Source of the DNA: CAYURP01 sp964447175
Lineage (GTDB): Bacteria > Zixibacteria > MSB-5A5 > SM23-73-2
Assembly: GCA_964447175.1 (NCBI GenBank)
Contig: CAYURP010000002.1
Coordinates: 1 to 64,000, forward strand
Direction of reading: 5' to 3'
Length of the DNA stretch: 64,000 nucleotides
The notes under the pieces are model-generated. The model was not told where the DNA came from, ran no database searches, and saw nothing but the letters and a program-made list of their open reading frames with translations. This document shows, in pieces, positions 8,725 through 18,314 of the stretch. The translations under genes and the position numbers were made by a program. Position 1 is the stretch's first letter. Each line of letters starts with the position of its first letter.

Positions 8725-8753
8725 TTGACAAAGTGTTATGATCTACCTATAAT
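8725..8753 (+). promoter_or_regulatory. Consensus sigma-70 promoter for the TonB receptor
   Basis: TTGACA at 8725-8730, exactly 17 bases, then TATAAT at 8748-8753: a perfect match to the housekeeping promoter. Transcription would begin near 8760, giving a leader of about 60 nt before ATG 8822. Such a match implies strong, mainly constitutive expression of the receptor and its overlapping partner gene. Confidence 0.8.
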
Positions 8754-8821
8754 TCCTTAGGTTGATCCAGCATGGGTGGCTGTAACTTATTTACTTCTGC
8801 GTTTTTGTAAGTTCTTTGCAA

Positions 8822-11566
8822 ATGAGAGCAATTTTTACATACCTTAACATAGTCTTTCTTCTTCTGTTTTTTGCTATTGTAAATGAAAGGGGGAACCTGC
8901 AAGCTCAGGGGTGGGGAACTATCAAAGGCGAGGTTTCCAACTTTGAAAACGGTGAGCTGCTTTCCGGTGCCAACGTGCTGGTTCAAGGAACCAGGTATGC
9001 TACCTCAACAGATGAGAATGGGGTTTTCCTGATTAAATTCGTTCCAGCTGGTAAATACACTCTGGAGGTCTCCTTAATAGGATACATTAAGGCACAACAA
9101 ACGGACGTTGAAATTGAGAAAGACGAAACGGTCAACCTTGTATTCCAGCTCAGGCCCACTGAAGTATTATTAAAGGAAAAAATCGAGGTAATTGGAAAGC
9201 GCCCCCTTATGGACATAAATGTTCCCGCCACCCGTAGGGACATAGGAAAAGAGGATCTCGAAAGGTTAATGGTCCATCGGATTGAGGATATTCTCAGCAC
9301 ACAAGCTGGTATTGTGGAGCAGGACCAACAAATCCATATCCGGGGTTCCAGAACTTATGAGAGCCTTTATCTGATTGAAGGTATGGCTATAGAGGACCCT
9401 TTCTCCACCCGGGGGTTGGGGATTAATCTTTCACCTTCTGCCATTGAGGAGTTGAGCATCATCACTGGCGGGATTGAGGCTGAATATGGTCAGGTGACCT
9501 CAGGCGTAATAGACGTTAAAATAAGGGAGGGCGAGGATAAATTGCACGGCTTGCTGACTTACAAAAGAGATCACTTTGGATGGAGCGCTCCCTATAACTT
9601 TAATACGGATATAGTTGATTTCAGCCTTTCCGGGCCCTTTTATAAACGTCTATACTTTTTCTGTAATGCCCAGACTTATCTCAGCGATACTTATTTTTCC
9701 TCAACTAACAAACTTTATTCATCCACTTTTGGGGGAAAGACTTTTGCCCCGCGAGAGGATAATCGTTTTTCCTTGATGGGGAAGCTCAGCTTAAGGTCTA
9801 ATCCCCTGCGGACTTTGTCCTTCACCTTTGGCAAATCAGTGGTGATAAACCAGGATAAAAGTATTTTAACCACCCGAATCAAAACTCCGATTTATAGTTA
9901 TGGCTACCCCTACGAATATAAAAACATCCTAGAGAGCTATAACACCTTCACCCATGAGAGCGAGTTTCAGCTAATATCCTGGGAACAGAAAATCAGTTTG
10001 AACACATCCTATCAACTTAAACTTTCCCGTTTCTTTACCAATCTTCATTCGGATGTGAATGGTAAGCACTGGTCAGAGTATACCATGCCGGAGGATTACC
10101 TGCCTCTGGAGATAAGCATAAGCCCGGATAGCACCCATTACGTTGTTACTGCCGGGGACGGGTTTTACGATTGGGGGGATGGGGATACTTGGTATGATCA
10201 TTTTATTGAAAGCTTTGCCTTAAAAGGGGATTTCTCCCATGTGTTCAGCGAATTCTATCAAATGAAAACGGGGATTTATCATCAATATCAGACAATTCAG
10301 CTTCTGGATATATACAAACCCTGGCTGGGTGAGACCGGCCTGGGCTTGAACTATGACCTGTACCGGGTTTTTGCCAGTGACGGTGCTTTTTTCTGGCAGA
10401 ATGATTTCAATCTGGGAGATGCCTGGCTTAACCTGGGGATGAGGTATGATTACTGGTTCCCCGGAAAATATGTGGAAAGGGCGGTGGAGGATACGGATTT
10501 GACTTCAGAGGAGATTCGCAGGAAATTTAATCAGGATACATTCGAATTTCTGGGATCAAAAGCCAAGGGAGTTCTCTCTCCCCGGGTAGGTTTTTCCACC
10601 TCTTTAGGAAAAAACCAGAGGTTTTTCTTTAACTATTCCCAGCTTTCCAAAAAACCCAACCCTCAATATGTCTATGCCAAATTGTTTACCTCCACTGAGT
10701 CCACCTACCAGCTTTTCGGAAATCCTAATTTGAATCCGGAGAGGGTGATAACCTATGAGGTGGGTTTGAAATTTCTAATAACCTCACAGGACGCTTTAAG
10801 GATAGTGGGTTATTACAGGAACATCTATGATGCCATAACAGCTGTGGGGGTGATACCTGAGGATGAGGGTGAAAATCCCTATCTGATGTATTTCAATCTG
10901 GATTTTGGTGCCTGCCGGGGAATTGAGCTCCAGTACCTGAAAGAGGTGAGCAAAAAGCTCTTTTTGGGAGTGGAGCTTTCACTTTCCAAAGCCTCCGGTG
11001 AAAGGTCTTTACCCTCAGACGTTCTGATGGGCATCCCTGGTCGAGCCTATCAAGCCCTGTATCAGGAATATTATCTGGACTGGGATAAGCCCTGGCAAAC
11101 CTCCTTTACTCTTAACTATTATGAGGATCTCAAAAGAAAGATTTTGGGGATAACTTTGCCTGCTAATTGGGAGTTTACCCTTCGGGGATGGGCTCAGGCT
11201 GGCAAAAGATACACACCCTTTGAGATGGTTGTTGAAGATACTGATACCTCTTTTGTTCAGGCGGGGATATTCAATGAGAAGATAGGCAAATATCTAAGCT
11301 CGGTGGATCTTAATTTCCAGAAGCATTTTCACTTCAGGTCATTTAAGTATAGCCTTTTCTGTGAGATAAACAACCTTTTCGATCGAAAAAATCCCACGGT
11401 TATAAATCCTTTGACCGGGGATGCATACCAGAAAGGGGATATCATACCCTATAGCATCGATAATCTGCTTTTGCCGGAATTTGGTTTAGACTTTCCTTTC
11501 TGGGAGGATCCAGCCAGGTATTCACCCCCCCGGAACGTAAAATTGGGGATTGTATTAAGATGGTGA
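8822..11566 (+). CDS. TonB-dependent outer-membrane receptor with CarboxypepD_reg-like domain
   Basis: An outer-membrane receptor of about 914 residues. A TTG two codons upstream (8816) is also open; ATG 8822 is preferred, though no strong ribosome-binding site is visible. After the signal peptide (ends NLQAQ) comes a carboxypeptidase-regulatory-like beta domain (about 30-115: GTIKGEV, TSTDENGVFLIKFVPAGKYTLEV), then the plug (DLERLMVHRIEDIL, IHIRGSRTYESLYLIEGM, EYGQVTSGVIDVK) and a barrel ending in an aromatic residue (KLGIVLRW). TonB receptors import large substrates using proton-motive force; the ligand cannot be read from sequence. The stop overlaps the start of the NHL-repeat gene, suggesting a receptor and surface partner. 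Confidence 0.9.
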   Translation: MRAIFTYLNIVFLLLFFAIVNERGNLQAQGWGTIKGEVSNFENGELLSGANVLVQGTRYATSTDENGVFLIKFVPAGKYTLEVSLIGYIKAQQTDVEIEKDETVNLVFQLRPTEVLLKEKIEVIGKRPLMDINVPATRRDIGKEDLERLMVHRIEDILSTQAGIVEQDQQIHIRGSRTYESLYLIEGMAIEDPFSTRGLGINLSPSAIEELSIITGGIEAEYGQVTSGVIDVKIREGEDKLHGLLTYKRDHFGWSAPYNFNTDIVDFSLSGPFYKRLYFFCNAQTYLSDTYFSSTNKLYSSTFGGKTFAPREDNRFSLMGKLSLRSNPLRTLSFTFGKSVVINQDKSILTTRIKTPIYSYGYPYEYKNILESYNTFTHESEFQLISWEQKISLNTSYQLKLSRFFTNLHSDVNGKHWSEYTMPEDYLPLEISISPDSTHYVVTAGDGFYDWGDGDTWYDHFIESFALKGDFSHVFSEFYQMKTGIYHQYQTIQLLDIYKPWLGETGLGLNYDLYRVFASDGAFFWQNDFNLGDAWLNLGMRYDYWFPGKYVERAVEDTDLTSEEIRRKFNQDTFEFLGSKAKGVLSPRVGFSTSLGKNQRFFFNYSQLSKKPNPQYVYAKLFTSTESTYQLFGNPNLNPERVITYEVGLKFLITSQDALRIVGYYRNIYDAITAVGVIPEDEGENPYLMYFNLDFGACRGIELQYLKEVSKKLFLGVELSLSKASGERSLPSDVLMGIPGRAYQALYQEYYLDWDKPWQTSFTLNYYEDLKRKILGITLPANWEFTLRGWAQAGKRYTPFEMVVEDTDTSFVQAGIFNEKIGKYLSSVDLNFQKHFHFRSFKYSLFCEINNLFDRKNPTVINPLTGDAYQKGDIIPYSIDNLLLPEFGLDFPFWEDPARYSPPRNVKLGIVLRW

Positions 11567-12726
11567 TGAAGGGACTTCTAAAATTTATAGTTTTATTCGG
11601 ATTGATAATTCTTTCCGTTCAATGTGGAAAGAAAATAAAGCTCCCCACTTCCCTGCCCTATTCTCAGGATAAAACCCTGGATACCACCTACGTTCAGATA
11701 GGGCCGGTTTGGGAGGAAGCTGGAGGGGTGTCCTTTAATAAACCCGAGGATGTGCATATCGGATATGATACTTATATTTACATCGCGGATAGCGAAAACG
11801 ACCGCATTGTTAAGATGGACCGCAGGGGGAAATTCGTGGATTCCTATCCGGTTCCCCATCCCATATCCATAACCCAGGATCCTTTGTTGAGATTGGCAGC
11901 AGTATCCGGGGATGATATAATCTATCTCAAGGATATTTTCGAGGCAGAGCCATTTCATGAGGTTTTTGCTTTTGATCAGTGGATGGATACTTTAATATTT
12001 GAAGTGGATTCAGTATTTGTAATAGATTCCACTTATTATCCGGACTCGCTGGACACTATACTCGTTGGAGTGGATACCCTGGAGGTTCTGGTTGATACGG
12101 TCAGCGTATCCCTAAAGGCTATTGCTGCCACTCCCATACCGGATGAGCAATATAACTTTTTTACCTGCGACCAAACCTGGCACACTTATACCGGAATTGG
12201 AGGAGAAAAACACCAGAGAGATGAGATCTCAATGTTTGTTCCTAAATTTGAGGACACAGTTCTGGTTTTTCAATATGTTGATATCGCAGTACCAAGGGGT
12301 GGGGACTTAGGGAAAACCATAAGCCCAACCGGGATTTTCACCTATCCCTATAAGAACCACTTTCGGATAGCCTTCTGTCAAGGGTATCCGACTAACAGTG
12401 CTCAAATACTAAATGGTGAAAACTTCTATCCGGTGATTCCCAGAACGGATTTCACCGAAATATATTTTCCGGGGATGTTTGGAGTAGCTGAGGATATCAC
12501 CGTGGACGAATTTGGTAATATCTACGTGGTGGATGCTTCCCGACACTCGGTTTTAAAGTTCAACCCCAAGGGGAGACTTCTTCTAAAATTTGGCTCCCTT
12601 GGTTCAGGAAACAAAGAATTCAACAGACCCAAAGGAATAGCATACTATAACCAGACCTTATATGTGGCAGATACTGAAAACAACCGCATTCTGAGATTCC
12701 AGTTATCCACCGACGTAAGGAAATAA
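11566..12726 (+). CDS. Exported NHL-repeat beta-propeller protein, partner of the TonB receptor
   Basis: About 386 residues from ATG 11566, which overlaps the receptor stop codon (TGATG); an in-frame ATG at 11560 is the alternative. The N-terminus is a signal sequence with a Cys soon after (LSVQCGK); the residue before Cys is Gln, so this is a weak lipobox and lipidation is uncertain. NHL-like repeats are clear at both ends: FNKPEDVHIGYDTYIYIAD with NDRIVKMDRRGKFV, and FGVAEDITVDEFGNIYVVD, then FNRPKGIAYYNQTLYVAD. A low-similarity middle section (about 120-290) may form further blades. Tight coupling suggests it works with the receptor at the outer membrane, perhaps in ligand capture. Confidence 0.75.
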   Translation: MKGLLKFIVLFGLIILSVQCGKKIKLPTSLPYSQDKTLDTTYVQIGPVWEEAGGVSFNKPEDVHIGYDTYIYIADSENDRIVKMDRRGKFVDSYPVPHPISITQDPLLRLAAVSGDDIIYLKDIFEAEPFHEVFAFDQWMDTLIFEVDSVFVIDSTYYPDSLDTILVGVDTLEVLVDTVSVSLKAIAATPIPDEQYNFFTCDQTWHTYTGIGGEKHQRDEISMFVPKFEDTVLVFQYVDIAVPRGGDLGKTISPTGIFTYPYKNHFRIAFCQGYPTNSAQILNGENFYPVIPRTDFTEIYFPGMFGVAEDITVDEFGNIYVVDASRHSVLKFNPKGRLLLKFGSLGSGNKEFNRPKGIAYYNQTLYVADTENNRILRFQLSTDVRK

Positions 12727-12895
12727 TCCCAAGTCAAAGCTTAAAAAATATCCATAAAAACAAAATGGACTTCATTCTGTTTGAACTTTAATCTTTATAG
12801 AATATACCGAAACAGTTAAAGGAATTTGTTCGATTGGAAATTCTGGAAAAATCACTTGTTATTGATTAAAATGTAATTTATATTAAAAAGGAATT

Positions 12896-12979
12896 GCCGA
12901 AGTGGTGGAACTGGGAGACACGCTACGTTCAGGGCGTAGTGCTCGTAAGGGCATGGGGGTTCAAATCCCCCCTTCGGCA
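12896..12979 (+). tRNA. tRNA-Leu (CAG)
   Basis: An 84-nt class II tRNA: acceptor stem GCCGAAG/CTTCGGC (12896-12902 and 12972-12978), anticodon stem CTACG/CGTAG around loop TTCAGGG with anticodon CAG, a variable arm (TGCTCGTAAGGGCA), and a T arm with GGTTCAAATCC. Discriminator A at 12979; CCA is not encoded. The rest of the gap 12727-13302 holds no gene. Confidence 0.95.
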
Positions 12980-13302
12980 TTTTTAACATAAAAGAGGAAG
13001 GAGTTATTCTAATAAGCCATTCCAGAAGAATTCTTTTAATTTCTTGTAAATTGCGAATTACATTAGGATTAAGTATCAGTTGACAAATAGGCAGTTTTTT
13101 GACAGATCTCCCCAATTAGAGTGAATCTTTGAGATAAAAGAGGAAGTGGTATCTTACCATTTTAGACTTGACTTTTGGGGAAAAATACGTAATTTATAGT
13201 AGAAGTAGGGGAATAAGTCTGAAGATGAACATTTATACCATAAGGAAAATGTTTTTTAGTTTTTAACTTAAATTTTGATATTCAGAGAGGAGGAGAGAGG
13301 AG

Positions 13303-14724
13303 ATGAAAAGCAAGACTATCATCACGATGGCGATATCCTTGATTTTATTTGCTTTTTTAGCAACAACCTGGGCCGGAACGGATCAGGATCTGCAAGAGAT
13401 AAGAAAAGCAATTAAGGAGAAAGGGGCAAAATGGGAGGCAGGCGATAACTGGGTTTTTCGTCTTTCCAAAGAGGAGAGGAAAAATCTAATGGGGGACCTC
13501 CCGGTAAAATATCTTCCCGCAAAGATCCCACAACCTTTATCTGGACTTTCGTTGCCCGACAGTTTTGACTGGCGAAGCTACAATGGATACAACTGGACCA
13601 CCTCCATCAAGAATCAACTAACTTGTGGGAATTGCTGGGCTCATGCCTCCTGCGGTGCATTAGAGACGGTGGTTAAAATCACTTTAAATGAACCCAATCT
13701 ATCAAATACATCCATCGACCTCTCAGAGTTGTATATGACTTCTTGCAGTGGCAGGGGATGTGAACTGGGCTGGGATCAATCCAGCAGCCTTCAGTTTATA
13801 AAGGTTAATGGTGTCCCGGATCAAGTATGCTTCCCGGGTAATCTCCCTCCAGCTCCCTGTGGAGATACCTGTTCTAATAAATACAATAGATCTATATTCA
13901 TAGAGGATTGGTATTATTATGGATCTGGGGTGTCTGTGGATTCAAATGATGTTAATGCCATAAAGGATAGGATATATAATCATGGTCCGGTTACGGTTCA
14001 TTTTCTCGTTTACGAAGATTTTGGCGGTTATCAATCGGGGGTTTACGAGCACACTTGGGGTGATCCTGAAGACTGGCATGCGGTGAGCATGGTGGGATGG
14101 AATGATGTGGATAGCTGCTGGATCTGTAAAAATAGCTGGGGGCCAGATTGGGGTGATGACGGCTGGTTCAGGATAAGAATGATTCATGCTGGAGTTCATA
14201 TAGAAGAGGAATGCTGGTATATGACGGTGGATTCCGCCTCCATCCCTCGGATTACAGTTACCTCACCTGTTGACGGAGATAAGTGGATGATGGGAACCCA
14301 GCATGACATCAAATGGATATCACCTTATTTTAGTGGATATGTTAGAATCGATTATTCCACCAATGGCGGTTCGGACTGGGATAATATTACTGAGAGCACC
14401 TTAGACGATGGCAGCTTCAACTGGGTCAATATCCCGGACATCCCTTCGAGTAACTGTAAGCTTAAGATCTCCGATGCCAGCGATGGGATTCCCTGGGTCT
14501 TAAGTCGGGGAGCATTTTTTATCGTAACTTTGGGAGATGTAAATGCTGATGGGGGTGTGGGCATAGCAGATGTGGTATATTTGGTGAACTATGTCTTGCG
14601 TAGCGGACCTGAGCCTTATATTATGGAAACCGGCGATGTAAACTGCGACTGGTTAGTGAATATGAATGATATAGTCTTTCTGGTCAACTATATTTTAAGA
14701 AGTGGTCCTAAGCCGGAATGTTAA
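13303..14724 (+). CDS. Secreted papain-family (C1) cysteine peptidase with C-terminal dockerin repeats
   Basis: A 473-residue exported protease with strong ribosome-binding site (GGAGGAGAGAGGAG). Signal peptide 1-24; short pro-region to about 83; peptidase domain about 84-310. Catalytic parts are intact: oxyanion Gln105 (IKNQ), Cys111 (CGNCWA), His259 (DWHAV) and Asn277 (CKNSWGPDWGDDGW). It is followed by an Ig-like beta domain (about 315-408) and two dockerin-type repeats (411-437 and 444-470) with GDVNADG and GDVNCDW loops. The repeats match those of the small protein at 8006, so both may use the same surface anchoring or sorting route. The pro-region is much shorter than in plant or animal papains, so control of activity may differ. 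It appears monocistronic. Confidence 0.9.
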   Translation: MKSKTIITMAISLILFAFLATTWAGTDQDLQEIRKAIKEKGAKWEAGDNWVFRLSKEERKNLMGDLPVKYLPAKIPQPLSGLSLPDSFDWRSYNGYNWTTSIKNQLTCGNCWAHASCGALETVVKITLNEPNLSNTSIDLSELYMTSCSGRGCELGWDQSSSLQFIKVNGVPDQVCFPGNLPPAPCGDTCSNKYNRSIFIEDWYYYGSGVSVDSNDVNAIKDRIYNHGPVTVHFLVYEDFGGYQSGVYEHTWGDPEDWHAVSMVGWNDVDSCWICKNSWGPDWGDDGWFRIRMIHAGVHIEEECWYMTVDSASIPRITVTSPVDGDKWMMGTQHDIKWISPYFSGYVRIDYSTNGGSDWDNITESTLDDGSFNWVNIPDIPSSNCKLKISDASDGIPWVLSRGAFFIVTLGDVNADGGVGIADVVYLVNYVLRSGPEPYIMETGDVNCDWLVNMNDIVFLVNYILRSGPKPEC

Positions 14725-14795
14725 CATAGAAAAGAGGTCTGATTTTCTCTTTTGGGATAGTGGTTAATTGCAGGTTCTGAGGTGGGTTTATCTTT

Positions 14796-15179
14796 TTATA
14801 TGCTTACTTTTTCTTCTTTGCTCGCTTTTAATTCCTGGGTTTTCTTTAGAATTTCCCGGATCTCTTTTAGCTCAAAGGGTTTATGAATACAGGTAATAGC
14901 TCCCTCCTCCTGAGCTAATTCACTTAAAAGGTCGGGGAAACTATCCATCATAACTATAGTTATGTTCTTATCGAGGGTTCTTATCTTTTTTATCATTTCT
15001 AAGCCGTTTAATACAGGCATGTGTATATCAGAGAGGATAAGGTCGAAGTTTGAATCTTTCACTTTATCCACAGCTTCCTTGCCGTTCTCTACTGCCACCA
15101 CCTGATGCTGGTCGTCTTTGAGCACATCTGTTAGGAGATGTCTTATTATGGCTTCATCATCCACTACCAGAATTTTCAT
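14796..15179 (-). CDS. Receiver-only response regulator with Asp at the switch Thr
   Basis: A 127-residue single-domain CheY-like protein. Phospho-acceptor Asp51 (LILSDIHMP), the acidic pair Asp7-Asp8 (VVDDE) and Lys100 (IHKPF) are kept. The position normally occupied by the switch Thr/Ser appears to be Asp79 (VMMDSF), which would alter how phosphorylation is relayed. There is no output domain, so it probably acts by protein contact or in a phosphorelay. Its start codon overlaps the stop of the other receiver gene by one base (TAATG), the last gene of the binding protein - kinase - regulator set. Confidence 0.88.
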   Translation of the reverse strand: MKILVVDDEAIIRHLLTDVLKDDQHQVVAVENGKEAVDKVKDSNFDLILSDIHMPVLNGLEMIKKIRTLDKNITIVMMDSFPDLLSELAQEEGAITCIHKPFELKEIREILKKTQELKASKEEKVSI

Positions 15180-15577
15180 TATCCCAGCTTCCCCCTTACT
15201 AATTTGTTAACCAGAGCTCTAATTTGGTTTATCTGAAAGGGTTTGGCAATGTAATATGCAGCTCCCAATCTCTGACACTTTTGTTTGATCTGAGGGGTGG
15301 CGTATCCGGTTATGATTATCACTTCGGTTTTGGGATTAACTTCTTTAGCCTTTCTCAAAACCTCAGTTCCATCCACCCCGGGCATTCGAATATCAGTGAT
15401 TATGAGTTGGTACTTGTTTTGGGAGATTTTCTCCAAAGCCTCCTCTCCGTTGGCAGCTAAATCCAAATCATAACCCTCGTCCACAAAGACATCCAGAAGG
15501 AAACTCCTCATTATCTCCTCGTCATCTACGATGAGGATCTTTTCCTCCTGCGTTAGTTTCTTCTTTTCCGGATTCAA
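15179..15577 (-). CDS. Receiver-only response regulator
   Basis: A 132-residue CheY-like protein with complete phospho-site: acidic pair Asp18-Asp19 (LIVDDEE), phospho-acceptor Asp62 (IITDIRMPGVDG), switch Thr90 (IIITGYA) and Lys112 (IAKPF). No DNA-binding or enzymatic output domain follows. It lies between the histidine kinase gene (29-base gap) and a second receiver gene (1-base overlap), so the kinase most likely phosphorylates it. How the signal reaches an effector cannot be told from this window. Confidence 0.9.
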   Translation of the reverse strand: MNPEKKKLTQEEKILIVDDEEIMRSFLLDVFVDEGYDLDLAANGEEALEKISQNKYQLIITDIRMPGVDGTEVLRKAKEVNPKTEVIIITGYATPQIKQKCQRLGAAYYIAKPFQINQIRALVNKLVRGKLG

Positions 15578-15606
15578 TTTATCCCCTTTATGATCCTACT
15601 GTTTTC

Positions 15607-17283
15607 TTATCTCCCTTTTTCAAAAACTGGCAACTCCTTGCTTTTATCAGACATTTTCTTGTGCTTTTGTGTTTCCGCCACAGGTATCACTACTCTAAAG
15701 GTGGTTCCTTTTCCCATTTCACTTTCCACCAGAATCTCTCCATTATGATCCCGGATGATCCCATAGCTTACCGAAAGTCCCAATCCTGTTCCCTCACCTG
15801 GTTTTTTAGTGGTGTAGAAGGGTTCAAATATTTTACTGAGATTCTCCTGATTTATGCCGTAGCCGGTATCTGTGAATTCAATCTGGGTAAGCCTCTGGGA
15901 ATCAAATTCCTTGACGCTGGTAGCTATTCTCAATACTCCACCCTGGGGCATTGCGTGTAAGGCATTCAGGATAATATTGGTACAAACCTGCTGCAGTTGG
16001 TTGCTGCTACCCATAATGTGTGGAAGCGAATCAGCTAATTCTAGCACCAGTTTCACCTTGGCCATATCCAGTTGATGTCGGGTGAAGACCAAGGTGTCTT
16101 GCAATACTGTATTTAAATCTAAGGGTTCAAAGGAATCTTCCACCGAGGCTCGGGCGAACTTCAAAAGATTCTGAACAATGGTCTTGCAGCGCTGAGATTG
16201 GCACTCTATATCCCTTAGATATTGGGTATAGGTGGAGACATCATCAGAGGTCAGATCCTGGGGGGTCTTCGAGCTTATTTTCTCAATAGCGAACTGGGAG
16301 TAGCCTAAGATACCGCCCAGAGGATTGTTCAATTCGTGGGCTACCCCGGCAGCCAACTGTCCCACTGCAGCCATCTTCTCGGTCTGAACCAGTAGAGACT
16401 GTGCCTCCTTGAGCTCTTTAGTTCTCTCCTCCACTTTTCTCTCCAGATTTCGGCTGTAGTCCTCAATCTGTTTTCTGGACTCCAAAAGTGAGGTGGTCAT
16501 CTGATTGAAAGCTTGAGCCAGTTTTCCGATCTCGTCTTTCCGATCCACCTCTACCATCTGGGATAGATCGCCTTTGGCGATTCTTTCAGTTGCCCTAACA
16601 AGTTTATCCACCGGTTTTACGATCAGGTTTACCAGAGCGAAAGTCAGTAAAATAGCTATAGCTACCACCAGGGCTGTCAGGAGCACAACAATGTTTTTCA
16701 TCCGGCTTATCTCATTTCTCATTGTATTCAAGGACAGACCTATTCTTGCCACCCCGATTTTTTTCTCCAAACGTTTAAGATCCATATCCTTATCAAAAAT
16801 GACTCCCAGTTCTTCCTTAGGCATTTCGACTTTGGTTGTTTTTATAGAATAAGCTAAATCATAAAATCCAAACCTGCCTTCATGGGTAAAATGATACTCC
16901 CCGAAAAAACCTTCCCCATTCAGGGCTAATGTGATTATTCCTGAATCCAGATCTTTCTCTCTATGAAACTTTCTCTGATCCATTTGAGCTAGTACCTTTC
17001 CCTCTCTGTCAAATATTTGAGTATAGATCACATCCTCCTCTCGGATCAATCCTTCGATCAGGGTAGCTAAAAGCTTTTCATTTTCAATTAACACGCCATA
17101 TTCACTATTATAGGCTAAGTTCTTGACCAGAGATCTCCCTCGTTTCTCCAGTTCGCTCTGGATCAGGTCGCTTTGTTTTTGGATCAGAAACCCGCTCAAG
17201 ACTATGGAGGTAAAGAGTATCAAAAAAGAGATGATCAGCACAAACTTGATTTTAAGTCCTAATTGAAGATTTGGTATTTTCAT
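15607..17283 (-). CDS. Membrane sensor histidine kinase (HAMP, HisKA, HATPase)
   Basis: A 558-residue kinase: membrane helix 12-33, a periplasmic sensor of about 160 residues, second helix about 198-220, HAMP domain 215-270, coiled coil 270-305, HisKA with phospho-accepting His317 (GVAHELNNPLG), and a HATPase_c domain with N box (NIILNALHAMPQGG), G1 (DTGYGI), F box (FEPFYTTK) and G2 (GTGLGLS). It has no attached receiver; two receiver genes follow immediately. The start overlaps the stop of the upstream binding-protein gene by four bases (ATGA), which suggests that the periplasmic binding protein hands ligand information to this sensor. Confidence 0.93.
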   Translation of the reverse strand: MKIPNLQLGLKIKFVLIISFLILFTSIVLSGFLIQKQSDLIQSELEKRGRSLVKNLAYNSEYGVLIENEKLLATLIEGLIREEDVIYTQIFDREGKVLAQMDQRKFHREKDLDSGIITLALNGEGFFGEYHFTHEGRFGFYDLAYSIKTTKVEMPKEELGVIFDKDMDLKRLEKKIGVARIGLSLNTMRNEISRMKNIVVLLTALVVAIAILLTFALVNLIVKPVDKLVRATERIAKGDLSQMVEVDRKDEIGKLAQAFNQMTTSLLESRKQIEDYSRNLERKVEERTKELKEAQSLLVQTEKMAAVGQLAAGVAHELNNPLGGILGYSQFAIEKISSKTPQDLTSDDVSTYTQYLRDIECQSQRCKTIVQNLLKFARASVEDSFEPLDLNTVLQDTLVFTRHQLDMAKVKLVLELADSLPHIMGSSNQLQQVCTNIILNALHAMPQGGVLRIATSVKEFDSQRLTQIEFTDTGYGINQENLSKIFEPFYTTKKPGEGTGLGLSVSYGIIRDHNGEILVESEMGKGTTFRVVIPVAETQKHKKMSDKSKELPVFEKGR

Positions 17284-18314
17284 CTGTAAACCTCCTTGGC
17301 CACCTCTATGAGATCCGCGGGAATTTTTAAATTTATCTGTTGCGCCGTGTTATAATTAAGGTAAAGGTAAATCACCCGGGGCACAGAAACCGGAATATAC
17401 CTGGGCTCTCTGCCGGAAATAATCTCCAAAGCCATCTCTCCTGCCTGTTTTCCTACATCCTTGTAATCTGGAACTAAGGTGAAAAGCGCTCCCGCCTGCA
17501 CGAATGAGGGTGTTAGCCCCATTAAGGGTAATCCATTTCTCAAAGTGAAAAGCAGAATGAATTGAGTGGATTGGGGAGTAAAGATTAAAGGGTCAGCAAC
17601 AGCCCAGATACCGTCCACCTCATTTTTCAGTTTTTCCAAAGTTGATGGTATCTCCTTCTCCGATTGAATAAGCCGGGCTATTAACTCTATCCCCAGATTC
17701 TTTGAAACCGATTGGGCTTCCTTAATAAGGGATTCTGTCTCTGAAGTATACACTACCCCCACGCTTTTCAGATGGGGAACGATAAGTTTAAACTTCTCCA
17801 GTTGAATCTTCAAAGGTACATCCAGGGAGGCCCCAGTTAAATTCCCCTCAGGAGAATTCATATCGGAGACAAAACCACTAACCACCGGATTAAGAACGGC
17901 GGAGAAGATTATGGGTGTATCCTTAATATATTTTGAGACCAACTCTGTTGACTTAGAGCCGATAGTCAGGATCAAATCTGGTTTTTTGGCTTTGATTTCC
18001 CCTAAGATTTTGTCTTTCCCCTGGGGATCCTCAGGTATGGTGTATTCGATGAAATCAGCCGCCTCTCCACTCTGATTAATTATCTGTTTGAATCCCTTGA
18101 TGGCCCTGAGATAGGATGTGAAGTCCTCTGTTTTCGCTATGATAATTTGCTTAGATTTGGCAGGTGATTCTGGAGCGAAAAGAAAGATAAAAAAAATAAT
18201 AAACAGAATCAAATGCTTAACCGTCCTGGGGGATTTCTTGAATGTGCTCGAAATTTTTCTAATCCCGGTGGTATAACTTTTTCTCATCACTTGTTTAACT
18301 ATTCTGGGCTTCAT
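17280..18314 (-). CDS. Periplasmic ABC-type substrate-binding protein, TrpX/YcjX-like (ABC_sub_bind)
   Basis: A 344-residue exported protein with a long basic N-terminal stretch before the hydrophobic signal core (LILFIIFFIFLF, about 35-46). A later in-frame Met10 would shorten it. The mature part shows features of the ABC_sub_bind family: IIIAKTEDFTSYLRAIKGFKQ, KPDLILTIGSKSTELVSKY, PIIFSAVLNPVVSGFV, GVVYTSETES and ADPLIFTPQS. The family binds small ligands such as amino acids for import, but no permease or ATPase gene is adjacent. Overlap with the kinase gene suggests it is a sensory receptor instead. First gene of the four-gene signalling unit. Confidence 0.8.
   Translation of the reverse strand: MKPRIVKQVMRKSYTTGIRKISSTFKKSPRTVKHLILFIIFFIFLFAPESPAKSKQIIIAKTEDFTSYLRAIKGFKQIINQSGEAADFIEYTIPEDPQGKDKILGEIKAKKPDLILTIGSKSTELVSKYIKDTPIIFSAVLNPVVSGFVSDMNSPEGNLTGASLDVPLKIQLEKFKLIVPHLKSVGVVYTSETESLIKEAQSVSKNLGIELIARLIQSEKEIPSTLEKLKNEVDGIWAVADPLIFTPQSTQFILLFTLRNGLPLMGLTPSFVQAGALFTLVPDYKDVGKQAGEMALEIISGREPRYIPVSVPRVIYLYLNYNTAQQINLKIPADLIEVAKEVYR

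Noticed and set aside
8816..8821. TTG start for the first TonB receptor
   Set aside because: ATG 8822 two codons later is a better start and still keeps the full signal peptide.
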